Shown piece by piece: positions 29,301 through 39,100 of a stretch of 51,912 nucleotides of DNA; position 1 is the first letter of the stretch, and every line of letters begins with the position of its first letter. The stretch is from Clostridia bacterium (lineage in GTDB: Bacteria; Bacillota; Clostridia; TANB77; CAG-508): positions 1 through 51,912 of the forward strand of contig JAFXVF010000010.1 of assembly GCA_017524665.1 (NCBI GenBank), read 5' to 3'. Position numbers and translations under genes: made by a program. Under the pieces are notes generated by a model. The model was not told where the DNA came from. It saw nothing but the letters and a program-made list of their open reading frames with translations, and did not search any database.

Positions 29301-32300
29301 CCAGCAGAAGCGGAAGTTATAGGAACATATTATTTAAAAGATAGTATAATTAATGCATTTGACAAAACAACAGGCGTAATTGACTATAAGGATGTAAAAA
29401 TTGAATTTGAAGTAATTGAACCAGCAACATCTGATAGAGTATTAAGAAACGTAGCAGAAATAACTGAAAGTACTGACGAAGATGGTGAATTTATACAAGA
29501 TATTGACTCTAACCCAGATGGAGTTACAGGAAATGTCGATTTAAATGATTACAATCCACCAGCTGATAACTCAGAGTATCAAGAAGATGATGATGATTAT
29601 GAAAGAATTAATTTACAATATTTTGACCTAAGCTTACGTAAATTTATAACAAAAATAAATACAACAGAAATTGATTCTAGAATACCATCAGTAGATGTTT
29701 CTAAATTAGTAGATGGAAGTGCACATACAGCAACATATTCTCATCCAAAAACTGCATTAACAGTTAGAAAAGGAGATATGGTAGTATATACAATTCGCGT
29801 ATACAATGAAGGAAGCGTAGAAGGAACAGCAACAGAAATAGTAGACTATATCCCTGAGGGATTAAAGTTTGCAGAGAATAGCACTATAAATAGTACATAT
29901 AAATGGGTATTATCAGAAAATGGAAAAGAAGCAAGAACAGATTATTTAGCTGATTCTGTTATAAATGCATTTAATAAAAGAGCAGAAAATCCTGCACTTG
30001 ATTATAAAGATGTAGAAATTGAATTTGAAGTAGTAGCACCAAATACAACAGATAGCGTATTAAGAAATATTGCAGAGATTAGCGAAGATTCAGGAGCACA
30101 AGATATAGACTCTACACCAGACAATGTTGACTTAAATGATTATAATCCACCTGCAGATAACTCAGAATATCAACAAGATGATGATGACTACGAACAAATA
30201 AAATTAGAATATTTTGACTTAAGCTTACGTAAATTTATAACAACAATTAATGAAGAAAAAGTTACAACATCAAGAGTACCAGTAGTAAACACAAGGAATT
30301 TACTTGATAACAGCAAAACTACAGCAACATATACACATCCAAAAGATGCACTTACAGTAAAAACTGGAGACGCAATTGTATATACATTAAGAGTATATAA
30401 TGAAGGAAAAGTTGATGGATTTGCAAGAGAAATCACAGACCACATTCCAGAAGGACTACAATTCGTTGTAGATAGCAATATAAATAAAGCATACAATTGG
30501 GTACTATCAGAAGATGGTAAAACTGCAACAACAAATTACTTAAAAGACACAGTAATTAGAGCACTTGATAAATTTGCAGATCCATTACCAATATGTGATT
30601 ACAAAGATGTATCAATTGAATTAAAAGTAGTTGCAACACAAACTACTGAAGAACAAATACTAAGAAATATTGCAGAAATATCAGAAGATAGTGATGATGA
30701 TATAGACTCTACACCAGATAATGTTGATTTAGACAATTATAATCCACCAGCAGACAATTCAGAATATCAACAAGATGATGACGATTATGAACCAGTTAGA
30801 TTAGAACCAATAGAAGTAGAAAAAATCTTCGACTTAAGCTTACGTAAATTTATAACAAAGGTAAACAATACAGAAGTTACAACAAGAGTACCATCTGTAG
30901 ACGTTTCTAAATTGTTAGACGGAAGCGCACATACAGCAACATATACACATCCAAAAGATACAGTTGCTGTAAGAACAGGCGATATGGTAGTTTATACAAT
31001 TCGTGTATATAATGAAGGCGAAGAAGACGGATATGCAACTGAATTAACAGACTATGTTCCAGAAGGACTAAAACTCGCAGAAAATAGCAGTATAAATACA
31101 ACATACAAATGGGTATTATCAGAAGATGGAAAAACAGTTACAACCGACTACTTAAAAGATACATTAATTAAAGCATTTGATAAAACAGCAGAAACGCCAA
31201 CACTTGATTACAAAGACGTATCAATAGAATTTGAAGTAATAGCAAAAGCTGGAGATGAAGAGAAAGTACTAAGAAATATTGCAGAGATTTCTGAAGACAG
31301 CGATGATGACGATGATTCTACACCAGATAATGCAGACTTAGACAACTATAATCCACCAGCTGATAACTCAGAATATCAAGAAGATGATGACGACTATGAA
31401 CCAGTTAAGCTAGAACCAATAGTAAAAGTATTTGACTTAAGCTTACGTAAATTTATAACAAAGGTAAATAGCGAAGAAATTACAACAAGAGAACCTGTTG
31501 TAGATGTTTCTAAGCTAGCAAATGGAAGCGCACACACAGCAACATACACACATCCAAAATCTGCAGTTAAAGTAGAAACTGGAGATATGGTAGTATATAC
31601 AATTCGTGTATACAATGAAGGTGATGTTGATGGATATGTAGGAGAGATAACAGACTATGTTCCAGAAGGATTAAAATTCACAGAAAATAGCAGTATAAAT
31701 ACAACATATAAATGGGTATTATCAGAAGATGGTAAAACAGTTACAACAGATTACCTAAAAGATACATTAATTAAAGCATTTGACAGAACTGCAGAAAATC
31801 CAGAACTTGATTACAAAGATGTATCAATAGAATTTGAAGTAATTGCAGAACCTGGAGAAAGTGCAAAAGTATTAAGAAATATTGCAGAAATATCTAAAGA
31901 CAGTGATGATGACAATGACTCTACACCAGATAATGCAGACTTAGACAACTATAATCCACCAGCTGATAACTCAGAATATCAAGAAGATGATGACGACTAT
32001 GAACCAGTTAAGTTAGAACCAATTGAAAAAATCTTTGACTTAAGCTTACGTAAATTTATAACAAAGGTAAATAAAGAAGATGTTGATACAAGATATCCAG
32101 TTGTTACATTAAATGATGAAGGAAAATTAGAATATGCACATTCTAAAGAACCTGTATTAGTAGCAAGCAATGACATAGTTATATACACAATTCGTGTATA
32201 TAATGAAGGAGAAATTGCAGGATATGCAAAAGAAGTTTCAGATGATATCCCAGACGGACTTTCATATTTACCAGAGCATGAGATAAATAAACAATACGGA

Positions 32301-33239
32301 TGGGTATTATCAGAAGACGGCCAAACAGTTTCAACAGATTACTTATCTAAGGAAAAATCAGAAGAAAGAGAAGAAGACAATTTACTAAAAGCATTTGACA
32401 GTACAGCTGAAATTTCAGAAACAAATCCTGACTTCAGAGATGTTAAGATAGCATTTAAAGTAATTGAGACGAACTTAGCTTCTGATAGAATAATTATAAA
32501 TACAGCAGAGATTACAGACGACAGTGATGAAAACGGAAATGATGTTGAAGATAAAGACTCTACACCAGGAAACAATGAACCAAAAGAAGATGACATTGAT
32601 AAAGAGTATTTAAGAGTAAAATATTTTGACCTAAGCTTACTAAAATGGGTTAGCAAGACATATGTAACAGAAAATGACCAAACAACAGTTAAAGATACAG
32701 GACATACAGGACTTGAAAATCCAGAGCCTGTTGTAAAAGTAGACCTAGATAGAAGAAACATTAACAAAGTAACTGTAAAATTCGGATACACAATTAAGAT
32801 AACAAACGAAGGTGAAATTGCAGGATATGCAAAAGAGATTTCTGACTACATTCCAGCAGGACTAAAATTTGTTAAAGAAGATAACCCTGATTGGGAAGAA
32901 AAAGACGGAAAAATCGTTACAAGAAAACTTGAAAATACTTTATTAAACCCTGGAGATAGTGCAACAGTTGAAGTTATTCTTACATGGATTAATGGAGATG
33001 ATAACCTAGACTTAAAAGTTAACGTTGCAGAGATAAGTGAAGATTACAATGAACATGGATCAAAAGATATTGACTCAATTCCAAACAATAAAAAGGATGG
33101 AGAAGACGACATAGACGATGCACCAGTAATCTTAACAGTAAGAACAGGTAGCGAACCTACATATATTGTATTAGCAACATCAATATTAGTAATATTAACA
33201 GCAGGAATGATACTAATAAAAAAATATGTACTTAGATAA
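26343..33239 (+). CDS. Giant surface adhesin: thioester (TQXA) domain plus nine FDLSLRKFI repeats and C-terminal membrane anchor
   Basis: 2298 residues with no in-frame CGG. Signal peptide (1-29, ending TYADN). An N-terminal region of about 300 residues has the hallmarks of Gram-positive thioester adhesins: Cys in ALYCICPE (near 87) and the Gln motif VQQLAIW (near 210). Nine repeats of about 200 residues follow, starting FDLSLRKFI or a close variant at 27676, 28315, 28915, 29623, 30220, 30829, 31432, 32034 and the divergent FDLSLLKWV at 32626. Repeats contain YTIRVYNEG, DYIPEGL and VLRNIAEI, and most end in acidic DNSEYQEDDDDYE. This DUF11-like pattern is typical of isopeptide-stabilised stalks. 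The C-terminus is a hydrophobic helix ending KKYVLR with no LPXTG. GGTGGTAAGGAG precedes the ATG. It probably forms a long covalent-attachment surface fibre. Confidence 0.85.
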   Translation: MSKKTKFGVICTTLLAMLLVFLVFAQTYADNTKYVGIVGARNKESNDEEYTVLIQGVNRTVWKLVTYSSQDPTDPDYGPHYDEALYCICPEVGFEAGSGIPVTYNESFNMKDFSQAENKTKYIAMFEAMYGAGNYHDKYNSILWVLDNCYLPNKQSYTPSEESSKAITKQLLFDSVVESLQSIGYYADEEDVENGRKYLNELTDNDIDVVQQLAIWYFASPDDGPYHIEPDDLETIKLDTVSMEYIGDSNTEGYRLYGMQDLYRYFVVSGEANKDYYGNEETKSLPNPELAFTLPANNDTLTTIVNIGGTKYFKAGPFNYGLENATTLPYTLTGKVTDQNGAPVTDYILVDEDNINLGTTEIGKDLFNQDFYVAVPVSNTDITKIKVELEGSYAVTSTDAWINATNYPGSGVNVNEQEQPFVVVNKQIIPIEASKEVTVFRPNFDLSLRKFITAINGVGLTGDASREPGTHLGNLVTGASTTATYIHPKNALTVKTNDLVTYTIRVYNEGNLDGYVSEITDYIPEGLEFVADNETNIDYLWRLSEDRTKITTNYLSRERDDANVIAAFDKEIPEPVIAYRDVQVVFKVVAPSTSNSILRNIAEITDYTDEDGEAVQDIDSNPDEAKGNVDLTDYNPPEDNSEYQEDDDDYELLKLEHFDLSLRKFIRTITDTEDVTTTLHREPSIDITHLIDGTASTAVYTQPKDAVKVKTGYKVVYTIRVYNEGKIAGYATEIVDHIPEGLTFMEDSDINDEYGWVLSADGKTATTDYLKNTVINALDRNAENPVLDYKDVLIEFEVTEPERSDRVLRNIAEIGEDSDDDIDSTPNNVDLDDYYPPEDNSEYQEDDDDYEQLVLEYFDLALRKFITKIDNADVTTRVPEVDVTKLISGEAGTATYTHPKDIVGVYTGAKVVYTIRVYNEGKIDGTASEIVDYIPEGLKLVENSTINDEYGWIMYRKLRDGETVSQEINPDTHISINGETFVKTDDPAEAEVIGTYYLKDSIINAFDKTTGVIDYKDVKIEFEVIEPATSDRVLRNVAEITESTDEDGEFIQDIDSNPDGVTGNVDLNDYNPPADNSEYQEDDDDYERINLQYFDLSLRKFITKINTTEIDSRIPSVDVSKLVDGSAHTATYSHPKTALTVRKGDMVVYTIRVYNEGSVEGTATEIVDYIPEGLKFAENSTINSTYKWVLSENGKEARTDYLADSVINAFNKRAENPALDYKDVEIEFEVVAPNTTDSVLRNIAEISEDSGAQDIDSTPDNVDLNDYNPPADNSEYQQDDDDYEQIKLEYFDLSLRKFITTINEEKVTTSRVPVVNTRNLLDNSKTTATYTHPKDALTVKTGDAIVYTLRVYNEGKVDGFAREITDHIPEGLQFVVDSNINKAYNWVLSEDGKTATTNYLKDTVIRALDKFADPLPICDYKDVSIELKVVATQTTEEQILRNIAEISEDSDDDIDSTPDNVDLDNYNPPADNSEYQQDDDDYEPVRLEPIEVEKIFDLSLRKFITKVNNTEVTTRVPSVDVSKLLDGSAHTATYTHPKDTVAVRTGDMVVYTIRVYNEGEEDGYATELTDYVPEGLKLAENSSINTTYKWVLSEDGKTVTTDYLKDTLIKAFDKTAETPTLDYKDVSIEFEVIAKAGDEEKVLRNIAEISEDSDDDDDSTPDNADLDNYNPPADNSEYQEDDDDYEPVKLEPIVKVFDLSLRKFITKVNSEEITTREPVVDVSKLANGSAHTATYTHPKSAVKVETGDMVVYTIRVYNEGDVDGYVGEITDYVPEGLKFTENSSINTTYKWVLSEDGKTVTTDYLKDTLIKAFDRTAENPELDYKDVSIEFEVIAEPGESAKVLRNIAEISKDSDDDNDSTPDNADLDNYNPPADNSEYQEDDDDYEPVKLEPIEKIFDLSLRKFITKVNKEDVDTRYPVVTLNDEGKLEYAHSKEPVLVASNDIVIYTIRVYNEGEIAGYAKEVSDDIPDGLSYLPEHEINKQYGWVLSEDGQTVSTDYLSKEKSEEREEDNLLKAFDSTAEISETNPDFRDVKIAFKVIETNLASDRIIINTAEITDDSDENGNDVEDKDSTPGNNEPKEDDIDKEYLRVKYFDLSLLKWVSKTYVTENDQTTVKDTGHTGLENPEPVVKVDLDRRNINKVTVKFGYTIKITNEGEIAGYAKEISDYIPAGLKFVKEDNPDWEEKDGKIVTRKLENTLLNPGDSATVEVILTWINGDDNLDLKVNVAEISEDYNEHGSKDIDSIPNNKKDGEDDIDDAPVILTVRTGSEPTYIVLATSILVILTAGMILIKKYVLR

Positions 33240-33252
33240 GCTAAAACCATAT

Positions 33253-33278
33253 AAAAGGCAACTTTAAGGTTGCCTTTT
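33253..33278 (+). terminator. Rho-independent terminator after the adhesin
   Basis: Stem AAAAGGCAAC/GTTGCCTTTT, 14 bases after the stop codon, ending in T-rich sequence. Confidence 0.9.
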
Positions 33279-33305
33279 ATTATGTAAAAAAATAGCAATT
33301 TATAG

Positions 33306-33334
33306 TTTACATTTTAAGCAGTTTATGATATAAT
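33306..33334 (+). promoter_or_regulatory. Promoter before the Ig-like membrane protein
   Basis: TTTACA (33306-33311), 17-base spacer, TATAAT (33329-33334). Confidence 0.75.
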
Positions 33335-33365
33335 TTTACCAACTATGAATTAATGGAGGAATAAA

Positions 33366-34307
33366 ATGAACCAAATATTATCTGAGGATTTAGGGAATAA
33401 TAAACCATCTGATATAAAAAGTATTCTTCGCTTTTTTAGTATTGCACTTATCGTATTTGGGTTAATACTTGTTGGCATGGGCTTATATAGACTTATACCA
33501 GCATTAATGCCAAGCACACCGGTTACAACAAATCCACCGGCTATTTCAGTTAGTGTATATGAAGGAAGCAATTTAAGAGTTTTCGTTACACATGACAAAC
33601 CGCTCGATAAAGCTGTATTTAGCTGGGATGATGGAGAAGAAGAAACGATATTAGGTAGAAATGAAGACCATATGGAAAGATTAATAGAAATACCAGAAGG
33701 CGGAGAGAAAACTTTCTATATCAAAGTAACTGACTGTATGGGAGTTGAAGCAGTATTTACAAATACATATGCATATAGCGAAGGAGAAGACGTTATAGAG
33801 CCAGAAATAGAACTAAGCACTGATGGAAACCAAATTAAGATTTTAGCTATTGATGAAACTGAAATATCATATATTACTTATAGATGGAATGATGAACAAG
33901 AAGTAGTTATTAATGTTGCAGATGAGGAAAGCAAAACACTTATTACAACAAGTATTGATGTGCCTAAGGGAGAAAATGAACTTACTGTTGTAGCTGTTGA
34001 TGCTAATAACAATACAGCAACCAAAACTAAAAAATGCGAAACACGCACAAGACCAGTAATTCAAATGCCAGTTCAATATGGTGAAGAATTAACTATAACT
34101 GTTACAGATGAAGAAGGACTTGACTGTGTAGAATTTAGTGTTAATGGTAAGAAATTTAGATGGGAAAGTGATACAGATGATACAAAAGAATGGAGCTATG
34201 TAATAACACTTGAACCAGGAGAAACTGATATAATTATTAATGCAAAAAACAAAGCAGGAATTGAAGCAAAGAAGTTCCATGGTAGATGTGAATATAATCC
34301 GCAATAA
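33366..34307 (+). CDS. Membrane-anchored protein with Ig-like domains, function unknown
   Basis: 313 residues. Short cytoplasmic start, one transmembrane segment (about 26-48), then roughly three Ig-like beta sandwich units of about 85 residues: NLRVFVTHDKPLDKAVFSWDDG, then QIKILAIDETEISYITYRWND, then ELTITVTDEEGLDCVEFSVNG. Each carries the alternating hydrophobic pattern of bacterial Ig-like repeats ending in a KVTDxxG or AVDxNN strand. No catalytic motif is visible. GGAGGA precedes ATG 33366, and it has its own promoter. A long hairpin follows, so it is probably transcribed mainly alone. Its place next to the adhesin and before the type VII genes suggests a surface or envelope-scaffold role (inference). 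Confidence 0.6.
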   Translation: MNQILSEDLGNNKPSDIKSILRFFSIALIVFGLILVGMGLYRLIPALMPSTPVTTNPPAISVSVYEGSNLRVFVTHDKPLDKAVFSWDDGEEETILGRNEDHMERLIEIPEGGEKTFYIKVTDCMGVEAVFTNTYAYSEGEDVIEPEIELSTDGNQIKILAIDETEISYITYRWNDEQEVVINVADEESKTLITTSIDVPKGENELTVVAVDANNNTATKTKKCETRTRPVIQMPVQYGEELTITVTDEEGLDCVEFSVNGKKFRWESDTDDTKEWSYVITLEPGETDIIINAKNKAGIEAKKFHGRCEYNPQ

Positions 34308-34316
34308 TTATATTTT

Positions 34317-34352
34317 AAGCAGATGGGCCTTTTTAAAAGGCCTTCTCTGCTT
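34317..34352 (+). terminator. Long hairpin, probable terminator or attenuator
   Basis: Outer stem AAGCAGA/TCTGCTT and inner stem GGCCTTTT/AAAAGGCC. It is not followed by a clear T run, so some read-through to the next gene is likely. Confidence 0.6.
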
Positions 34353-34378
34353 AATGCATTAAAGAAAGGAATGAAAAT

Positions 34379-35164
34379 ATGGAATTTCAAGAAGTTATCT
34401 ATATAGTAGCATTTTTCTTTATTTATTCCTTTTTTGGATGGGTTTTAGAAAGCATAACAAAGACTATAGCACAAAAGAAACTTGTAAATAGTGGATTCCT
34501 TTATGGGCCATTCTGCCCAATATATGGAATTGGTGCAGTTGGAATGACGCTTATTCTTAAATCCTTTCAAAGCAATTATGTTATAACATTTATTATAAGT
34601 GTTATAGTGTTTACTATATGGGAATATTTTGTTGGATGGTTTCTTGAAAAAGCATTTCACACAAAATATTGGGATTATTCATATTATAAATTCAATTATA
34701 AAGGAAGAATTTGCCTAGTTAATTCGCTAACTTGGGGATTTTTAGGAATTTCATTTACAGAAATTATACACCCAATTGTTAGCCATATATTCTTTTTAAT
34801 ACAGCCTATATGGTTGATAAATATAGCAACATTAATACTTACAATATATATTATAATAGACTTTACAATAACTGCTATTAAGGTAAAAAATATTGATATA
34901 TCTTTAGCTAAACTAGGTGAGATATCAGCTTCACTTAAAGAAAGAATAGAAGAGCTAAAGAAAGACCAAGATAAAACAAGCAAAAAAGAAAAAATAAAAC
35001 GATCAATAGAAGAGCTAAAACAAAAACAAGAAGACTTGAAAAACAGGATTGAAAAGCAGACAGAAAGATTTAGAGATGCTTTTCCAAACATGAAAATAAA
35101 TGAAATTATAAAAAAGAAGATAGAGCAAAGAAAAGAGAAAAAAAACAGCACAAAAGAGCCTTAA
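34379..35164 (+). CDS. PF06541-type membrane protein (putative ABC transporter permease family)
   Basis: 261 residues with about five membrane segments and the family signatures SFFGWVLESI, GFLYGPFCPIYGIGA, WEYFVGWFLEKAFHTKYWDYS, NYKGRICLVNSLTWG. This family is widely annotated as a putative ABC transporter permease (CmpB type), although no ATPase partner is nearby and its true function is not established. The last 80 residues form a charged coiled coil (KERIEELKKDQDKTSKKEK...). AAAGGAATG precedes ATG 34379. It is followed after 52 bases by the GGDDF gene. Confidence 0.82.
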   Translation: MEFQEVIYIVAFFFIYSFFGWVLESITKTIAQKKLVNSGFLYGPFCPIYGIGAVGMTLILKSFQSNYVITFIISVIVFTIWEYFVGWFLEKAFHTKYWDYSYYKFNYKGRICLVNSLTWGFLGISFTEIIHPIVSHIFFLIQPIWLINIATLILTIYIIIDFTITAIKVKNIDISLAKLGEISASLKERIEELKKDQDKTSKKEKIKRSIEELKQKQEDLKNRIEKQTERFRDAFPNMKINEIIKKKIEQRKEKKNSTKEP

Positions 35165-35216
35165 AAGGGAAGGAGAGCTTGCAAACCATTGCTATTGGTG
35201 TGCACTGTGATAAAAA

Positions 35217-36146
35217 ATGGAACATGAGATTTTTATCATTGACGATGAAACAGATCTACTAGATACTGTAAAAGATATTTTTAAAAATGAGAGAGAGTAC
35301 AGGTTTAAGGGTATTAGAACTGAGACAATAGAGAATGCGCTAAAAAACATACCTGAATTGTTTATCATACACGAAGATACTGCCCAAAAACCTGTACTTG
35401 AATTATGCAAACAAATAAGAGCAGATGAAGATAACAGTATAACACCAATAATTGTGGTATCATCTAATTACGATAAGCAACATAGGCTAGACATTCTTGA
35501 ATGTGCAGTTGAGTATTTTATTATAAAACCGATTGATAGGGATTACATTTTCCACACCATAAAAAACATTGTAAGATTACTAAATACAAATAGAAGGGTA
35601 AGCCCTCTTACAGGACTTCCTGGAAATGTTCAGATTCATGCTGAACTTAAGAAAAGACTAGCAAACAGAGATGAGTTTGCGGTATTATATTTTGACTTAG
35701 ATAATTTTAAAGCATATAATGATGTTTATGGATTTGTAAAAGGTGACGAAATAATAAAATTTACAGCTAGGACAATATTAAAACATGTTAATGAAAGTGA
35801 ATCTGAAGAATCGTTTGTTGGACATATAGGTGGAGACGACTTTGTAGCGATTATAGACAACAACAAATATGAAGAAGTTTGCCAAGATATAATTGCAGAA
35901 TTTGATGCAAAAGTTGAAGACTACTTCACAGAGGAAGATGCTAAAAGAGGATATATAGAAGTAGCAAATAGAAAAAATATAATTGAGCAATTCCCGTTAA
36001 CTTCAATTTCTATTGGTGTTGTTGCAGTAGAAACAAAGAGATTTCATAATATACTAGAAATTGGAGAAGTTGGAGCACAGATAAAACACATAGCAAAAAC
36101 AATTATGGGAAGCAGCTACGCAATAGATAGAAGAAAAAATGATTAG
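35217..36146 (+). CDS. Pseudo-receiver plus GGDDF diguanylate cyclase-like protein
   Basis: 309 residues. Residues 1-120 have a response-regulator fold (FIIDDETDLL, IIVVSSNY, IIKPI), but the usual phospho-acceptor Asp is replaced in ELFIIHED, where His occupies the expected place. Residues 135-300 are a GGDEF domain: SPLTGLPGN, LYFDLDNFKAYND, HIGGDDFVAI, SISIGVV. GGDDF is a conservative variant of GGDEF, so cyclic-di-GMP synthesis is possible but not assured; no RxxD inhibitory site is seen just upstream. There is no membrane segment. ATG 35217 is the only plausible start because an in-frame stop lies directly upstream, yet its Shine-Dalgarno is poor. It is followed after 36 bases by the type VII ATPase gene. 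Confidence 0.8.
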   Translation: MEHEIFIIDDETDLLDTVKDIFKNEREYRFKGIRTETIENALKNIPELFIIHEDTAQKPVLELCKQIRADEDNSITPIIVVSSNYDKQHRLDILECAVEYFIIKPIDRDYIFHTIKNIVRLLNTNRRVSPLTGLPGNVQIHAELKKRLANRDEFAVLYFDLDNFKAYNDVYGFVKGDEIIKFTARTILKHVNESESEESFVGHIGGDDFVAIIDNNKYEEVCQDIIAEFDAKVEDYFTEEDAKRGYIEVANRKNIIEQFPLTSISIGVVAVETKRFHNILEIGEVGAQIKHIAKTIMGSSYAIDRRKND

Positions 36147-36182
36147 AAACATAAGACAAAACAATAGGAGGTGAGAAATCTC

Positions 36183-39100
36183 GTGATAGTTGCCTTAATT
36201 GGAAGAAACATGATTTACAAAGCTAATATTCCAGAAAACGGATCAGGAAATTATTGGCTATGTGATAATAATGAAAAAAAATTATTGAATATAGAAAAAA
36301 GAGAAGATGGATGGTATGTAATAAGTAGCAATGAAGCGAAGATTATTCCTCCTAGAACAGAAGATATTGAAGAACACTGGACTAAAATTAAATTTATTGA
36401 AGAGATGCGACTCAACAAATATGAGATTCAGTATGTAGCTTTAAGAAACTGTCAAAGTCCATTTATTTTGTATAGTATGTCTTCTTTTGAAGACTTTACA
36501 AAACTAGGAATAGATAATTCATCAGAAATAACAATTGGAAGTGGACCTAATAATAGCATACAATTTGACCACCCATTAGTAAAAGAAAGACATGCAAGAA
36601 TTTTCTATAGCAATGGAAAATTAATGATAGAAAACTATGATGAAAAATTTGGTACATTTATTAATAATAAGCCAGTTGCAAGCTATGTAAGACTATTATT
36701 TAACGGAGATACTGTTTTTATTATGGGGCTTCGTATAATCATAATGGGAAGAAGTATTTTTATTAACAACCCATTAGATAGTATGAAGTTTGACCATGAA
36801 ATGTTTACTGTAAAAGAAAATGAGCAAGCAATTTTAGACAACTCTGAAGAAGATGACACAGATGTAGATATATACACAGACAAAGATTATTTTTCTAGAA
36901 GTCCGAGAATTGCAGGGGTTATTGAACAAGAAAAAGTTAGAATAGATCCACCACCACAAAAACAATCAAAAGAAGGAACTCCTTTTATATACATAATTGG
37001 ATCAGCACTTACAATGGGAGCAGTAAGCGCAGTTACTGGATTTAATTCTTTAGATAATTTTATGAATGGAAGGGCAACATTTAGAGAGGTGCTTCCTTCT
37101 ATTCTCCTAACTGTTGGACTTTTAACAAGTTCAATTCTATTACCAATTTTAAGCAGAAGACATGAGAAAAAGAAAAAGATTCAGTATGAAAATGACAGGC
37201 AAAAGAAATATAAGGCATATGTAAGTTTAAAAAAGAAATACATAAAAAATATAATGGATAAGCAAAGAGATATTCTTTTTGATAACTATGTATCTGCAGA
37301 AGAATGTAATAACATTATCTTAACAAGAAATTCTAGACTCTGGGAGAGAAAAATCGAAGATGACGATTTCATGAATATCAGGCTTGGAATAGGAGATGTT
37401 CCATTGCAGATTGATGTTGAGTACCCAGGGGAACAATTCACAATGGAAGATGACAATTTGATTGATTTAGTAAAGAGCATTGGGGATGAGTCAAAAACTC
37501 TAAAAGATGCACCAATTACTGTTTCATTGTGCAAGAAGAATATTTCTGCATTAGTAGCAACAGATGAGAGAATTGTAGAAAAATTCGTGCAAAACGCTAT
37601 TATGCAACTTATTACGTTCCAAAGCTACGAAGATTTAAAACTTGTATTTTTAGTTAAAGAAGACAGAAAGAAAAAGTGGGAGCACATGAAAATGTTACCA
37701 CACGTATGGGATAATGAAAAACAGGTAAGATTTTTTGCCGATACATATAGTGACATGAAAGACTTATCAAGTTATTTAGAGGAAGAACTAAATACAAGAC
37801 TTGAAGTCGATAAAACATATGACTATAAGGCATTTAAACCATATTATTTAATAATAACAGACGACTACAAGATGATAAGACACTTAAGTATAATAACTGA
37901 AGTATTAAGAACAAAGAGAAATGTAGGATTTAGTATTTTCTGTATTTCAAATGATTTAATGGACTTACCAAATGAGTGTCAAACATTTATTACTCTAAAA
38001 GGCAATAATGGCGCAATGTTTGAAAATGAATTATCATCTACAAACCAGAGGAAATTCTATTTTGACACTTCATATACATTTTTCTTTGAAAAAATATGTA
38101 AAGAGATTTCAAACATACCAATCAAATATAGCGGACGAGGCAGAACTGCTTTGCCAAACAGCTATACTTTCCTAGAAATGTATGATGTAGGAAGAATTGA
38201 ACAACTTAATATATTAGAAAGATGGAGACAAAACGATTCAACAACATCTCTACAAGCACCAATAGGAATAGATACTGCAGGAATGCCTATAACACTTGAC
38301 ATTCACGAAAAATTCCATGGACCACATGGACTTATTGCAGGAAGTACTGGTTCTGGTAAGAGTGAATTTATAATTACATATATATTATCGCTAGCGGTAA
38401 ATTACCACCCTGATGACGTAAACTTTATTTTAATAGACTATAAAGGTGGAGGATTAGCTGGTGCATTCCAAAAAGGCGACATTAAACTACCACATCTTGT
38501 AGGAACTATTACTAATATAGACACTGCGGGACTACAAAGATCCTTAGCATCTATTCAATCAGAGTTAAGAAGAAGACAGGTTATGTTTAATGAAGCAAGA
38601 AACAATATTGATGAAGGAACTATCGACATTTACAAATATCAAAAATTGTATCATGAAGGAGTAGTAAAAACTCCAATACCACATTTACTTATTATATGTG
38701 ACGAGTTTGCAGAATTAAAACAACAACAACAAGAATTTATGGATGAATTAATAAGCGTTGCAAGAATTGGACGTAGTTTAGGTGTTCATTTAATTCTTGC
38801 TACACAAAAACCTGCTGGTATTGTAAATGAACAAATAAGAAGCAACAGTAAATTTGCGGTTTGCTTAAAAGTTCAAGAAAAAGAAGACAGCTATGATGTT
38901 ATAAAAAGACCAGATGCAGCAGAACTTAAAAAGACAGGACAGTTCTATATGCAAGTTGGAAACAATGAATACTTTACATTAGGACTTGCAGCATGGTGCG
39001 GAGCGCTATATTATCCTTCAGATGTTGTAAAGAAGAAAGTAGATAGCTCTGTAAAAATTATTTCAAATATAGGTGCTATTATAAAACAAATAGACAACTC

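Noticed and set aside
33100..33239. LPXTG sorting signal at the adhesin C-terminus
   Set aside because: The sequence before the terminal helix is TVRTGSEPTYIV; no LPXTG or close variant is present.
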